Source: Ochotona curzoniae (Eukaryota; Chordata; Mammalia; Lagomorpha; Ochotonidae). From it: DNA of 64,000 nucleotides. Each line of letters opens with the position of its first letter. Position 1 is the stretch's first letter. The stretch is taken from assembly GCF_017591425.1 (NCBI RefSeq), contig NW_024466459.1, positions 7,564,001 through 7,628,000 of the forward strand, in the 5' to 3' direction. Under the pieces are notes generated by a model. It made no database searches. It was not told where the DNA came from and was given only the letters and a program-made list of their open reading frames with translations. Below are positions 43,441-53,787 of this stretch, one piece after another. The translations under genes were made by a program, and so were the position numbers.

Positions 43441-45264
43441 GAATTGGAATTCGATATTGAACCTGACCGCTCCAGTTTGGGCTGTGGGCAGATTCCTTGC
43501 TGAACTAAACACCGGCCTGCTCCAGAACTGTTTGAAGATTCCTTTGTATTCCTCCCACTTCTCTGATAAATACCCTCAAATTACATAGTTGCTCGCTCAA
43601 GGTTCCACGGAAGTCTGGACTCTGGGACAGAGAGAACTAGGCAGCTGGGCCCTCTAGCTCAGCCTGGACAGCCAGCCACGGCGGACAGGAGCAGCTCCGG
43701 TGGGCAGATGCCTTTCTGCCCAGGGAGCTTTCCCCTTATTTCCAGGAGGACGAACTTGCCCTCCTTGAGGGTCATGGTACTGACTCAAACTCCCCACAAT
43801 CCCCCTCACGCTTGTGCCCCCAAAGCCTCTGCCCACACTTCATTAAGTCCCTTCCTTGAAGCTCAGTGCGTGGCCCAGGGGTGAAGAGCAGGAAGATGGG
43901 AACTGCAGGTGTCACTCAGCATCCTCTCAATCCGAATGTGATGTGACACCTCAGCCCAGATGTTCCATGTGCTTAAAGGGACAGCCTCCTCAAAGCAGGG
44001 AGTTCTCATGCCTGGGCCTTCTCTTTAGGTTGTGCCCACCGTCTCCCTCCTTTGGTACAGAGTCCCCATCCACCCAGCATCTGGGCCCTGGGCACGAACC
44101 TCTGCCCTTAGGGTTCCCCCTGCAACTGACAAGGAAAGGCAGGCCCCTCTGGAAAAAAGGGGCTTCTAGAAACCTCTGTCTTGCCTCCCTGGCTAGACAC
44201 TGTGCTGTGAGCCAGTAGCTACACTGAGGGGTGAGGGGGGAAGGGCCGGCAGCTCCGTGTCCCTTCAGGGTGGCAAGGGCAGGGGAGAGGTTCCGAAAGG
44301 TGCTCGGGGGCTGGCACCAGCGGCACAGCTTGCTATGACGGCTACAGGGTTTGTTTATTTCAGTCTTCAGTTTTCAGTTTCCTAAGCGTTGACGCGTGTG
44401 TGCACACGCACCCACTTTTGTCCCAGGAAGCCTTAATAATAACTCAACCTGGTCTGACATCAAGGCCAATTCACACTTCCCAGCATGATGGCTCGATCCC
44501 GCAGGACGCTGTCCCTGTCCACTCCCTGAGTCCTCTGTCACCTCTAGTTGTTCTCCAGAATATAGCTGTAGTTGAAGAGAAGTGACACAGGAGGCAGGCT
44601 AAGGGAGCAGATGGCCCCAGGGCCCAGGCTCCCAGCCCAAACCACAATATTTCTCCGAGTTTGCCAGTGAAATTCCCCAAAATCCTCCAGCAAAGCAAAA
44701 CTTGGCTCGTCCCAGGTCACGGAGAGGGATCAGGGCAACAGAGCGAGGAGCAGGATGCTGAGAGGGGACAGGAAGAGCTGCAGCAGAAAGCATCTCCCCT
44801 TGGGCTTTGAGCAGGTTGTGTGGCTACTGTAGGCAGGGTGATACAAGGTGAACGAAGTGTGGGTGATCTCCACACTTCCTGCTTTTGGAAGTAGGGGTGC
44901 TACCCCCAACTCTGCTGAGCAAGGTGGTGCTGCTGACTTTGGGGTTAAGGGAGAGGCTGGCAACCCCATCTGTGCCCTGGATAACGTGGGGAAGTCACAA
45001 TGCTAGCTGAAGCACTAGGAAGGCCCCAATTCCTGGCAGCTTCGCTAAGAGGTAGGGTACTTTACAAATAGTTGTACCTATGCGAGCTCACTCGAGTTCC
45101 CAGAAAACCTGTGAGATCCACACCCGTGGTGAGTTCTCTCTCTCTCCTTGCCATCATACACTTCCGCAGCCACATGGCTTTTTCTCACCACGTTCCATTG
45201 CCATCCTGTGCACATCTACCTCTGCCACAGGTGTAGGATCCACCCAACAACCTTATCTTTCTTT
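43441..45264. other. Unique intergenic sequence
   Basis: No gene or repeat recognised over 1.8 kb. Confidence 0.4.
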
Positions 45265-45589
45265 CTTTTTAAAAAAATGATTTATTTTTATTGAAAAGTC
45301 AGAATTATAGCGAGAAGGAGAGACAGGAAGATCTTCCTTGTGCTAGTTCACTCCCCAAGTGGCCACAACAGCCAGAGCTGAGTACATCCAAAGCCAGGAG
45401 CCTGGAGCTTCTTCTGGGTCTCCCATGCAGGTGCAGGCTCCCAAGGTTTTGGGCCATTCTCTGCTGTTTTCCCAGGCCACAGCAGGGAGCTAGATGGGAA
45501 GTGGAGTAGCTAGGACATGAAGCCGTGCCCATACAGGATACTGGTACTTACAGGGAGAGGTAGTCAATTGAGCCATAGTGCTGGGGCTC
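45265..45589 (-). mobile_element. Young C SINE, minus orientation
   Basis: AAAATGATTTATTTTTATTG to GAGCCATAGTGCTGGGGCTC; first of two in tandem. Confidence 0.9.
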
Positions 45590-45596
45590 CACAACC

Positions 45597-45930
45597 TCAT
45601 TTTTTTTTAAGACTTATTTTATTTTGATTGGAAAGTCAGTTATGCAGAGAGAAGGAGAGACAGAAGGATCTTCCATCCAATGATTCACTCCCCACATGGC
45701 CATAATGGCTGGAGCTGAGCCAATCAGAAGCCAGGAGTCAGAAGTCTTTTCCGGGTCTCCCTCATGAGTGCAGGGTCCCAAGGCTTTGGGCCATCCTCCA
45801 CTGCTTTCCTAGGTCACAAGCAGGGAGCTGGATGGAAAGTGGAGTTGCCAGGATTAGAACCTACGCACATATGGAATCCTGGCGCATGCAAGGTGAGGAC
45901 TTTAGCCGCTACTATGCTGGGCTCCAACAA
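45597..45930 (-). mobile_element. Young C SINE, minus orientation
   Basis: TTTTTTTTAAGACTTATTTT to the head complement GCCGCTACTATGCTGGGC. Separated from the previous copy by only the short CCACAACCTCAT, possibly a shared target site. Confidence 0.9.
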
Positions 45931-48427
45931 CTCATCTTAACCTGATCATCTAACCATCCCTCTCCCAATCCAATTAGCATGATATTCACAGATATGGGAT
46001 TAGGACCTCAACCTATCTCTCTCTCCTTTTTTTTTTGAAGTGGGAGACAATTCAACTCGTGATGGTGACCTTGCCTTGAGACTCAGAGCTCACTTTACTT
46101 CGTGGACCACCCGTGCCTCCCCTACTCCCCCAGGGTGCGAGGGGAAGGGACATAGAGCCAGCTGTGGACGGGAGGAGAGCAGAGGACAAGATGAGAGGTG
46201 CTACTGCAGCCACTTTGAGACGCTCCAATCTGCCTCAACCCTGTTTCCATTGCTGTTTGAATTGCTGGCATTGACGCATAAGGGGAATTTACCTAAACTT
46301 GACTCTGGTGCTTGAAACAGAGCTAGAGGCTGACTCGTTTCCCATGAGAGCTGCCCATTTAGAAGGCTGGCAGAGTCTCCAGCCAAGCCACATCCTGGGT
46401 CTTCCTCTTCTGGGGCCAGTTGTCTATGGCCATCCTGCACTGTGTGGAGTGCTGGTCTCCCATCTGCTCAGCCTGCTTCTCTCCTACAGGTCCTAATTGC
46501 TGGCTCCCTGAGCATCTGAAGGTGACTCCCCCCACCCCATTCCCCACAGTTCCCCTAGGCTGGGAAGCTCTCTGGGGCAGAACCCCAGGAACTCCCCCTC
46601 AGGTGAGTTTATCCTGTCAGGACCAGAACAAGCCTGCCCCAGGAAGCCACAGGAGGCAGCAGCCATGAGGCCTGCTTCCCTCTGATTCACAGCCAAGTGT
46701 CTCCAGGACTGGTCCAGGCAGGAGCCGGAGGCTGGACAAGCACAGGCAGCTGGCTGATTACAGAGCGAAGGACTGGGCAGGAGTGGGGAGGCCGCCAGGA
46801 GACTGCAAACAGATGTGGTCATCACATCCACGCGTGTGGCGCCCGTCCCGCCCCCGAGGGTCTCCTTCCAAGACATGACATCAGGGGCTACTCCAGAGGA
46901 GATTCCCTGGAGCTCCCATGGGCCTCCACCCGCAGCTTCTAGCAGTTTCCCGGGTCTTCCCTGCTATTGGCCAAATCCCTTTGTGATGAACGCCCCACAG
47001 TAGGTGAGGCCCTGACGACTTCCATGTCAGATCATGAGCCATGATGGAGAGCAGTCCTCCTTCCCCACAGAGGTGGAGGTGTCCTTCAAGAGTGTGGGAA
47101 GTCCCCTGGGCCCAGGGAGCCACAGCTTCTTCCAGCTCAGACCTAGGTGGTGGTGGCCCTCAGGCTGGAACAGTCCCCAGGGGGTGGGGATTTTGTGGGA
47201 GATCCCAGCTCTGCCCCCTTGGGCAGGTTACTTGCCTTCTCTGTGCACCTCCCACGTCTGTGAGAGAGGCCTTACGTCATGCATGCAAAGTGCTTACAGG
47301 TAGGTTCTGGCTCATATTTGCATGTGCTCTGGGGGTATCCAGGGTTGCCCCTCTAGTGCTGAACTCATAGGGCTCCCACTGAGGTTGGTGGACTTGGAAC
47401 CTGGCTGCAGAGCAGTGTGTCATTGGTGAGGACAGAAGCCTGTCCTGCCCCAGGACAGGCTGAGATGGCATAGGACCTGCCTCTCCTGGCGCAGCCTGGC
47501 CACGCCCTCCCTGCTCCCCATTATCATGCACCTAGTGTGTCCCTGGTCCCCCACCTGCACGCAGAGAGCAGCAAGGAGGATGCAAGGTCCCAGCCCTCCA
47601 GCCTCAGTAATTACTCATAGCCCAGAAGGGCCTTTCTGGAACAAAGCAAAGGCTCATCATTTGCCTCTTGGTGAGGAGTGCAAGCAATTTATCAAGAGGG
47701 GCTGTTAGCAGAGGAGAAACAGGAAAACAAGCGACCTGTGGTCACCAAGTTGATTCTGCGAGGGCTGGCGTGCCTACATAAACCTGAGATGGCTAGGGGC
47801 GAGAGCTGAAGGGAGACAGTGCCGTGCCCTCAGTGGCGGGTGGCGTGTGTGTGTGCGCGCGCGCGCCTGCCTGTCCCTGCTGGGGTGTGTTTATGTGTTG
47901 GGGGTGTCTGACCCTGGGATGCTACCGGGCTCTGCGAGTTTATCATCCACCCAGCGATGCAGGATGCACATCAGGGCTCTCACTTACTTCGAGACCCACC
48001 TCCACACTTCACAGGGCTGGTGGCTCGGACACTCCGGTCCTGGCGGCCGGAAGTCCACTGCCGAGGTCTGGGGGAGTGGCCTTCCTCCCCTCCTCCAGTT
48101 CCTAGTCTGGCATCAGCTTCACTCCAGTCCCTGCCTGTATCTTCTCACGGCCTCTCCCCTCCGTGGGTGGCTTTGTGTCCTCTAAATTTCCTAGAAAAAC
48201 ACCAGTCTTTGGACTTGGCCTTCACCTCCCCCCAGTGCAATGTGGCTTCATGTTAAGCAATGCCACCTGCAAAGGTGCTGTACCCAATCAGGTCACGTGT
48301 TGAGGTTCTGGGTGAGTGTGAACTTTTGTAAGGGTGTGGTTCAGCCTACATCACTACACGTGACTTCCTGATCTGAGGTCACTGCTGAATCCCACAAGGG
48401 TGCACTTGACCCCCAAGGCACTTTAGA
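45931..48427. other. Intergenic sequence, mostly unique
   Basis: Holds one MIR and a short TG/CG tract (47847-47868). The segment 47600-47740 (TCAGTAATTACTCATAGC, GGAACAAAGCAAAGG) looks compositionally like a conserved element, but this is a guess. No gene recognised. Confidence 0.4.
47165..47310 (+). mobile_element. MIR remnant
   Basis: GAGATCCCAGCTCTGCCCCC, TTGGGCAGGTTACTTGCCTT and CTCTGTGCACCTCCC are a clear MIR core. Confidence 0.78.
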
Positions 48428-48750
48428 CCAGGGGTGAGCAAGCACCTGGCCTGCAGGTTTCTGCCATGGCCCTATGAGCTGAGACGGTTGTCAGTGTTTG
48501 AAATGATTCACGAAAAATAAAAACCAGCATGTCGTGTTCCATGATACACAGTTCTGATTTCACTGTCTATAAATATGATTTGTCAGGCATATTTCATTTA
48601 TGCCCTGTCTGTGGCTGCTGCCATGTTAGGGAGACAGGGGTGCCATGCCAGAGTCAGACATATTTATTCTTTCACCCTTAAGGAAACGCAGCTGACCCCT
48701 GAGGACATTGCTAACTGTGTTTTACACCTGGGTCAGCCACCTGCCCAGAG
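48428..48750 (+). mobile_element. hAT-type DNA transposon remnant (second copy)
   Basis: AGACCAGGGGTGAGCAAGCA near the left end, TTTCATTTATGCCCTGTCTG and TGGCTGCTGCCATGTTAGGG further in. Same ancient family as 17250 but reading from the opposite terminus. Confidence 0.6.
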
Positions 48751-48799
48751 AGTGAGTTTGTTTGTTTATTATTTAAAAGATTTATTACTTTTATTATTA

Positions 48800-49165
48800 T
48801 TTTAAAATATTTTTTAATTTTTATTGGAAAGGCGGATATACAGAGAGGAGGAGAGACAGGAAGATCCTCCGTCCGGTGATGCACTCCCCAAGTGGCCGCA
48901 ACGGCCGGAGCTGAGCCACCTCCTACAGCGCCTATACTCCGTATCTGGCTCCCTACTACTGCACCTGGTTCAAGTCACTTGGGCGCTTGCGCCTACACAG
49001 GAGACCTAGAAGAAGCTCCCGGCTCTCGGTTTTCACCTCAACCAACCTGAGCTGTTGCAGCCATTGGGGGAATGAATTAGTAAATGAAAAATCTCTTGCT
49101 GCCTCAGCCTTTCTTTTAACAATAAGTAAATGATTATTTACTTTCAAATAATTAAGTAAATCTTA
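48800..49165. mobile_element. Minus SINE half fused to an older plus SINE half
   Basis: 48800-48920 is a minus-strand young SINE 3' half (TTTTTATTGGAAAGGCGGAT, CAGGAAGATCCTCCGTCCGG). 48930-49165 is an older plus-strand 3' half (GGAGACCTAGAAGAAGCTCC, GCAGCCATTGGGGGAATGAA). Likely a 5'-truncated insertion into an older copy. Confidence 0.65.
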
Positions 49166-49181
49166 AATAAATAAATAAATA

Positions 49182-49488
49182 AATGCCTGGCACGATAGCC
49201 TAGTGGCTGAAGTCCTCACCTTTCACACACAGGGATCCATATGGGCACCAATTCTAATCCTGGCGGCCCGCTTCCCATCCAGCTCCCTGCTTGTGGCCTG
49301 GGAAAGCAGTCGAGGATGGCCCAAAGCCTTGGGACCCTGCACCTGTGTGGGAGACCCAGCTGGAATTCCCAGCTCCTGGCTTTGGCCTGCCTCAGGCCTG
49401 GCGATCATGGGCAGCTGAGAAGTTGTCCCAGTCAATGAGCTCTCTCTCTCTGCTTTTCTAATAAATAAATACCATCTTAAAAATAAGA
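49182..49488 (+). mobile_element. Young C SINE
   Basis: ATGCCTGGCACGATAGCCTA to CTAATAAATAAATACCATC. It follows directly on an AAAT-repeat tail. Confidence 0.9.
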
Positions 49489-49740
49489 GAGGGTGGGACT
49501 GGCATAGAGGATAGCAGTTCAATGTGAGTTTCAGATAAACCAAGGACAATGTTTGTGGCTAAGTTTGTCCCACGCAAAATTGGTTTATTTTCTTCAGCAA
49601 TCCTGGCACGAGTTCAGACTTCCCACCGTCAAAGCCTGCAAACTGACTAGGAACCCCCAGATTCCAAAGACCGGGGCAGAGTTCCAGGCTTTTGGCTTTC
49701 GCATGGCTCAAGGTGCAGTCACTGTAACCCTTTGAGGAGA

Positions 49741-49797
49741 TGTGTATGTGTGTGCATTGTGTGTGTGTGTCTGTGTGTGTGTCTGTGTGTGTGTGCA
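49741..49797. repeat. (TG)n-rich tract
   Basis: Interrupted TG repeat with CTG interruptions (for example TGTGTGTGTCTGTGTGTGTG). Confidence 0.9.
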
Positions 49798-50303
49798 TCC
49801 GTTGGGATTTCCCCCCTAGAGTCACAGGTTGATTGAATGCGTCCCTGAGATCCCTGTTGGGAAAATTTGCCTGGGAGATGGCACAAACCCTTAATTTGCA
49901 TGACCCAAGATTTGCAGAAACCTCAAGAGGGTGGCCACCCTGTGACCTTGGACTCACCCTATAGGAGACGCAGCACCGGGGAAAATGGATTCACGGCTCT
50001 TCCCTGCCAGCCCCTCATCCCAAATCACAGATGCATCCAGGAGCTGCTTGCTGGTCCTCTCTCAACGCCCCAGTGCCACAGGCCCCAGCGTTTGGCTGCG
50101 GGAGGAACATGATGCTGGGCTGGCAGCCTACTCAGGCTAACAGGAGGAAGAGATAGTTCATGGATCCATGGGGAAGGGAGCTTATGAATAATTACAGTGG
50201 GACAGTAGCTTGGTGCTCGGTGAAGGCACGCAGCAGTCAGGGCGCGTGGTGCCTCCTGGACCTGCTGAGCTGATCCCAAACCAAAGAGCCGCCTGGAGGT
50301 GTG

Positions 50304-50403
50304 GTGCTGCAGGCAGGTGGAGGGGCAGGTGCTGCAGGGAAGTGGAGGGGCAGGTGCAGCAGGCAGGTGGAGGGGCGGGTGCTGCAGGCAGGTGAAGGGG
50401 CAG
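50304..50403. repeat. 25-bp minisatellite, four copies
   Basis: Four contiguous units of theme GTGCTGCAGGCAGGTGGAGG GGCAG at 50304-50328, 50329-50353, 50354-50378 and 50379-50403, with one to three changes each. Purine-rich on the plus strand. Confidence 0.95.
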
Positions 50404-51247
50404 GTGCAACTGGCCCAGCCCTCTGAGGAGCTGGTCGTCTGTTTCCCAAGGGCCGCCATTCAATGAATAAGAGGCGCCATTCTGTTGTCTTCTGAGTCGT
50501 GCTGATGCCAGCCCGGACACACAGCTGTGCACGTGTACCCAACCCCAGGGCAGATTTCAGGGCTTGACAGCCAAAGATATCAGTTTTCCCACATCGCTCC
50601 GGAGCAATGGGTAACTAGCATGCTCTGGGCTTCAACTCCCTGTGCCCCGTGTGGCCTGCGATTCTGGTAGGGTATTATTAATAAAACCTGAACCCGGAGG
50701 GCCTGGAAGTCAATTCTGAGAGTTGTCTAGCTATTTCCATTTTGGCTTCCTGGAATCCAGCTCAACTTCCAAGCAACTGACTCGATGCAGCCCAAAGAGT
50801 CTCTAAATGGGAGGTGAGAACAGTCCTGGGCCACCATGCATGGGTGGCTGCAGAGCATCAGCAGCCTGGGTGCAGGTGCTGGGAGCAGCCCTGCTCGGGT
50901 CTGCTGGAGCCACACAGGCCTAAGAAGCTTGCAGCCCACAGCTTGAATCCCCTTGGAAACCCCCTCTACCTTGTACCTTAACAAGCCTCCTTCCATAACC
51001 TACAACTGTAGCTTCAGCGTCTCTGCCTTGCGAGAGCTGAGCCGTCAGAGAGACAGAGAGCAATCCTTGGTCATCAAGGTGTGAAGAAAGACAGTTGGAA
51101 GCTCTGATGGTTTGGGGTTTGTCCTTCCACACACCTGGCAGGGGCAGAAGGTCAGCTCTGTCTAGAACTCAGATACTAGGCCACAGGGAGGGTCATGGAG
51201 GCTGGTAGGAGTTGACTGCTGGCTCAAAGGGAAGCCCAAGGTGTGGG

Positions 51248-51556
51248 GTGGAGCATCGTGGAGTAACAAACTAAGCCTCCATCCCATATGGACGCTGGTT
51301 TGAGTCCCGGCTGCTCCACTTGATCCAGCTTCCTGCTGGTGTACCTGCAGGGAGCAGCAGAGGATGGCCCCAAATTCCTGGGCCCCCACACCTCCATGGG
51401 TAGAGATCCAGAGTAAGCTCCTGGCTCCTGGCTATGGGCCAGCCCAGTTCCGGACATTTCAGCCATTTGGGAAATTAACTAGCAGATGAAAGATTTCTCT
51501 TTCTGTCTCTCCTCACTCTGTAATTTTGCCTTTCAAATAAAAATAAATAAATCAGA
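51248..51556 (+). mobile_element. CSINE2-like SINE
   Basis: GTGGAGCATCGTGGAGTAAC, GGTTTGAGTCCCGGCTGCTC, tail TTTCAAATAAAAATAAATAA, followed by a GAA-rich purine stretch (51558-51590). Confidence 0.88.
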
Positions 51557-53787
51557 AGAAGAGGAGGAGGAAGGAAGAGGAAGAAGAAAGCTAGAACTAG
51601 TGGGGTCCCCAGTGTGTCAACCTGAGGCTATGTTTGGTGATCAAAGTTACATGAAATTGCGTTTCCCGGGTAGCAACTCTGAGAGCTTTGAGAAGCTCCG
51701 TGCATTCTGGGAGAACTCCCTGATATGTTCCGGGGAGGCCAGCTTCTGTGAGAGGAGGGGGTAGCGCGGAGTTCTCCAACCACCCAGCCCAGTGTGCTAT
51801 CTCCACGCCGATCTCTGCGTCTCCTCAGATCTGCCTCTCTCTCTCTCCCTCTGTGCATTGCCTGCTGCCCCAAGTCCATGCCCTGCCCACCGTGCAGTGC
51901 AACTGACTGTGGCAAAAAAGGCTGTAGGTGGCTAAGGTCCATGCAAACGGGGGCTTCGACTGGGGAGGGGCTGGGCCTGGGATTCCAGCATGAATTTGGA
52001 AGAAGGCTGCAATTCAGGAAGCTTCTCCTGGTCTAGAACAAAAGTGCTTTGTGTGCGCTGCCCTCTTGGAGGGTCCAAAAGCCTTTCTGGCAAATTCTGT
52101 GCTTGTCGTTGATGTTTGCCTCAGCCCCGGCGGTAGATCCAGATCAATTGCTTCCCCTGGGAACACCACAGGGCACCCTGTTGTCTCCCTTTGACAAGGG
52201 ACCATTCTAAAATCAGAGGCCAGGCCCACAATGGCTTCCTAGTTATTTACTTTGAAGTAAACATCTCCCAGGGCATCAGACCCGGAGTGACTTCTAATGA
52301 AGGCGTGGGATTCCAAATTATGTGTAAGATAAAAATTGTATGTTGTCAAAATGACTCTTGAAAACCCCTTAATCAACTTGACAATTGTTGACCAAGTACA
52401 GTACATATGGTTTGTACTGTAATGTGGACAGAATTTCCCTGAACTGACCTCCAGTGAACCGACCGGTCATGGTGATGGATGCCCCAGGTTCCTCCTCTGG
52501 TGCTCAGGGTACCCTAAAAGCCGGTGGTAGGAGGCTGCTTTCTCCCCAGCCTGTGCCCCTCTGCTCCTAGGGAACCACACTGCGTGTTTACCAAGTTATC
52601 CCAAACTTGTTTATGCCAGCTGGACTTTTTCTAGTAATTGCATGATTTTGTAAACTATGATGTAAGCGGATAAGTGCGGGGGAGCAGAATCGCTATTTCT
52701 CTCAAAATTATGGTGAATTCTTTGGAAGAGGAATGCTTGGGTAAAGGAAAGCTGCAAAAAAAAAAGAAAAAATTAAAGACTGTGGAATAGTCAGGGGGCA
52801 AGAGCTGAGAAATACAAGGGCAAAAAGAGAATTCAGGATTTGGTTTTCTGGAATCTGAAATTCCGATATATGCTTGTTTTATTTTAGAGGATCTGGGATG
52901 ATCTGGCGATGCATTACAAGCGTGATTTATGCAAAGCAGATGGTAATTCTTGGAACCAATCTTAAAAAGAAGAAGAAGAAATGAGTAGTGCCAGGGCCCC
53001 CATGTCAAGGGAGGTGAAAACGGGGCATTTCACAGATGTGTAAATACCTCTGCTTTGTTTGTATTGGCTGAGCAGTCGGTGTGGATGGCATCTGCCGGGC
53101 TACACAGATGGACTCATGAGTGGCACCACAGACACTATTAAACTGGTTTTTTCCTTTCCTCCTCTTCCTTGAGTAATGCATGCAAGATACCCGTGGTAGC
53201 GCACAACATCTCACTAGCGTAAGCTTGAGCTTTATCCTAGATGAATGGCCAGGGTTAGGTGCGCCTGACAACACGGCCTTTCTTGGCTTTGGAACTCACT
53301 GGGGCTACCAGCTGGCACAAATTAAAGCTCAAAGGGGCCAGGGGCTTGCCTGGGTGTCTGGAACCAGATTGCTTTGGAGGAAATCGCAGTCGCCCACCCT
53401 ACCCCAGGGCCAGTCTTATACTCTCACTGCGTAGCCAGGTGCTGTGTGCCCCTGGGGCTGTGGCAAGGAAGGCAGGTGTCACTCACAGGGCTGGGAATGT
53501 GTGTCAGCGGCTGCTGCTCCATTGTTATCACTGTGGTCCATCACTACCGCTTGCTCCATGCAGACTCTGATCAGGGCAAAGTTTACAATAAATAAGACCA
53601 CAGAGCTTACCTGGAGGCACGGGTGTCCACCCATCTGTGAATAAGGGCCGGTAGGTCAGCCCTTCAGCTTTCCCTGTCAAAAGTGTGATGTGGCGAGAAA
53701 CAGGTGTTTAGGGAACGGATGGGCTGGGTGTGCCACGGGGACAGGGCTGTCCGTCTGCCTTTGCAGAAACAATCACTCCTGCTTCAC
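51557..53787. other. Sequence downstream of SDK2, unique
   Basis: No SINE or gene recognised. Low SINE content and AT-rich blocks (52240-52440, 52620-52980) make it a reasonable place for conserved elements or an extended SDK2 3' end. Confidence 0.35.
52397..52421. repeat. Perfect 9-bp inverted repeat
   Basis: TACAGTACA (52397-52405) and TGTACTGTA (52413-52421) are separated by 7 nt. Just to the left lies a palindromic ACAATTGT. It lies in SINE-free AT-rich DNA 1.4 kb beyond the predicted SDK2 poly(A) site. Confidence 0.85.

Larger units (their letters stand above)
49489..51247. other. Unique intergenic sequence with two tandem repeats
   Basis: Outside the TG tract and the 25-bp minisatellite I recognise nothing. 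Open frames crossing the minisatellite (for example 50025-50459 minus) are repeat-driven. Confidence 0.4.
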
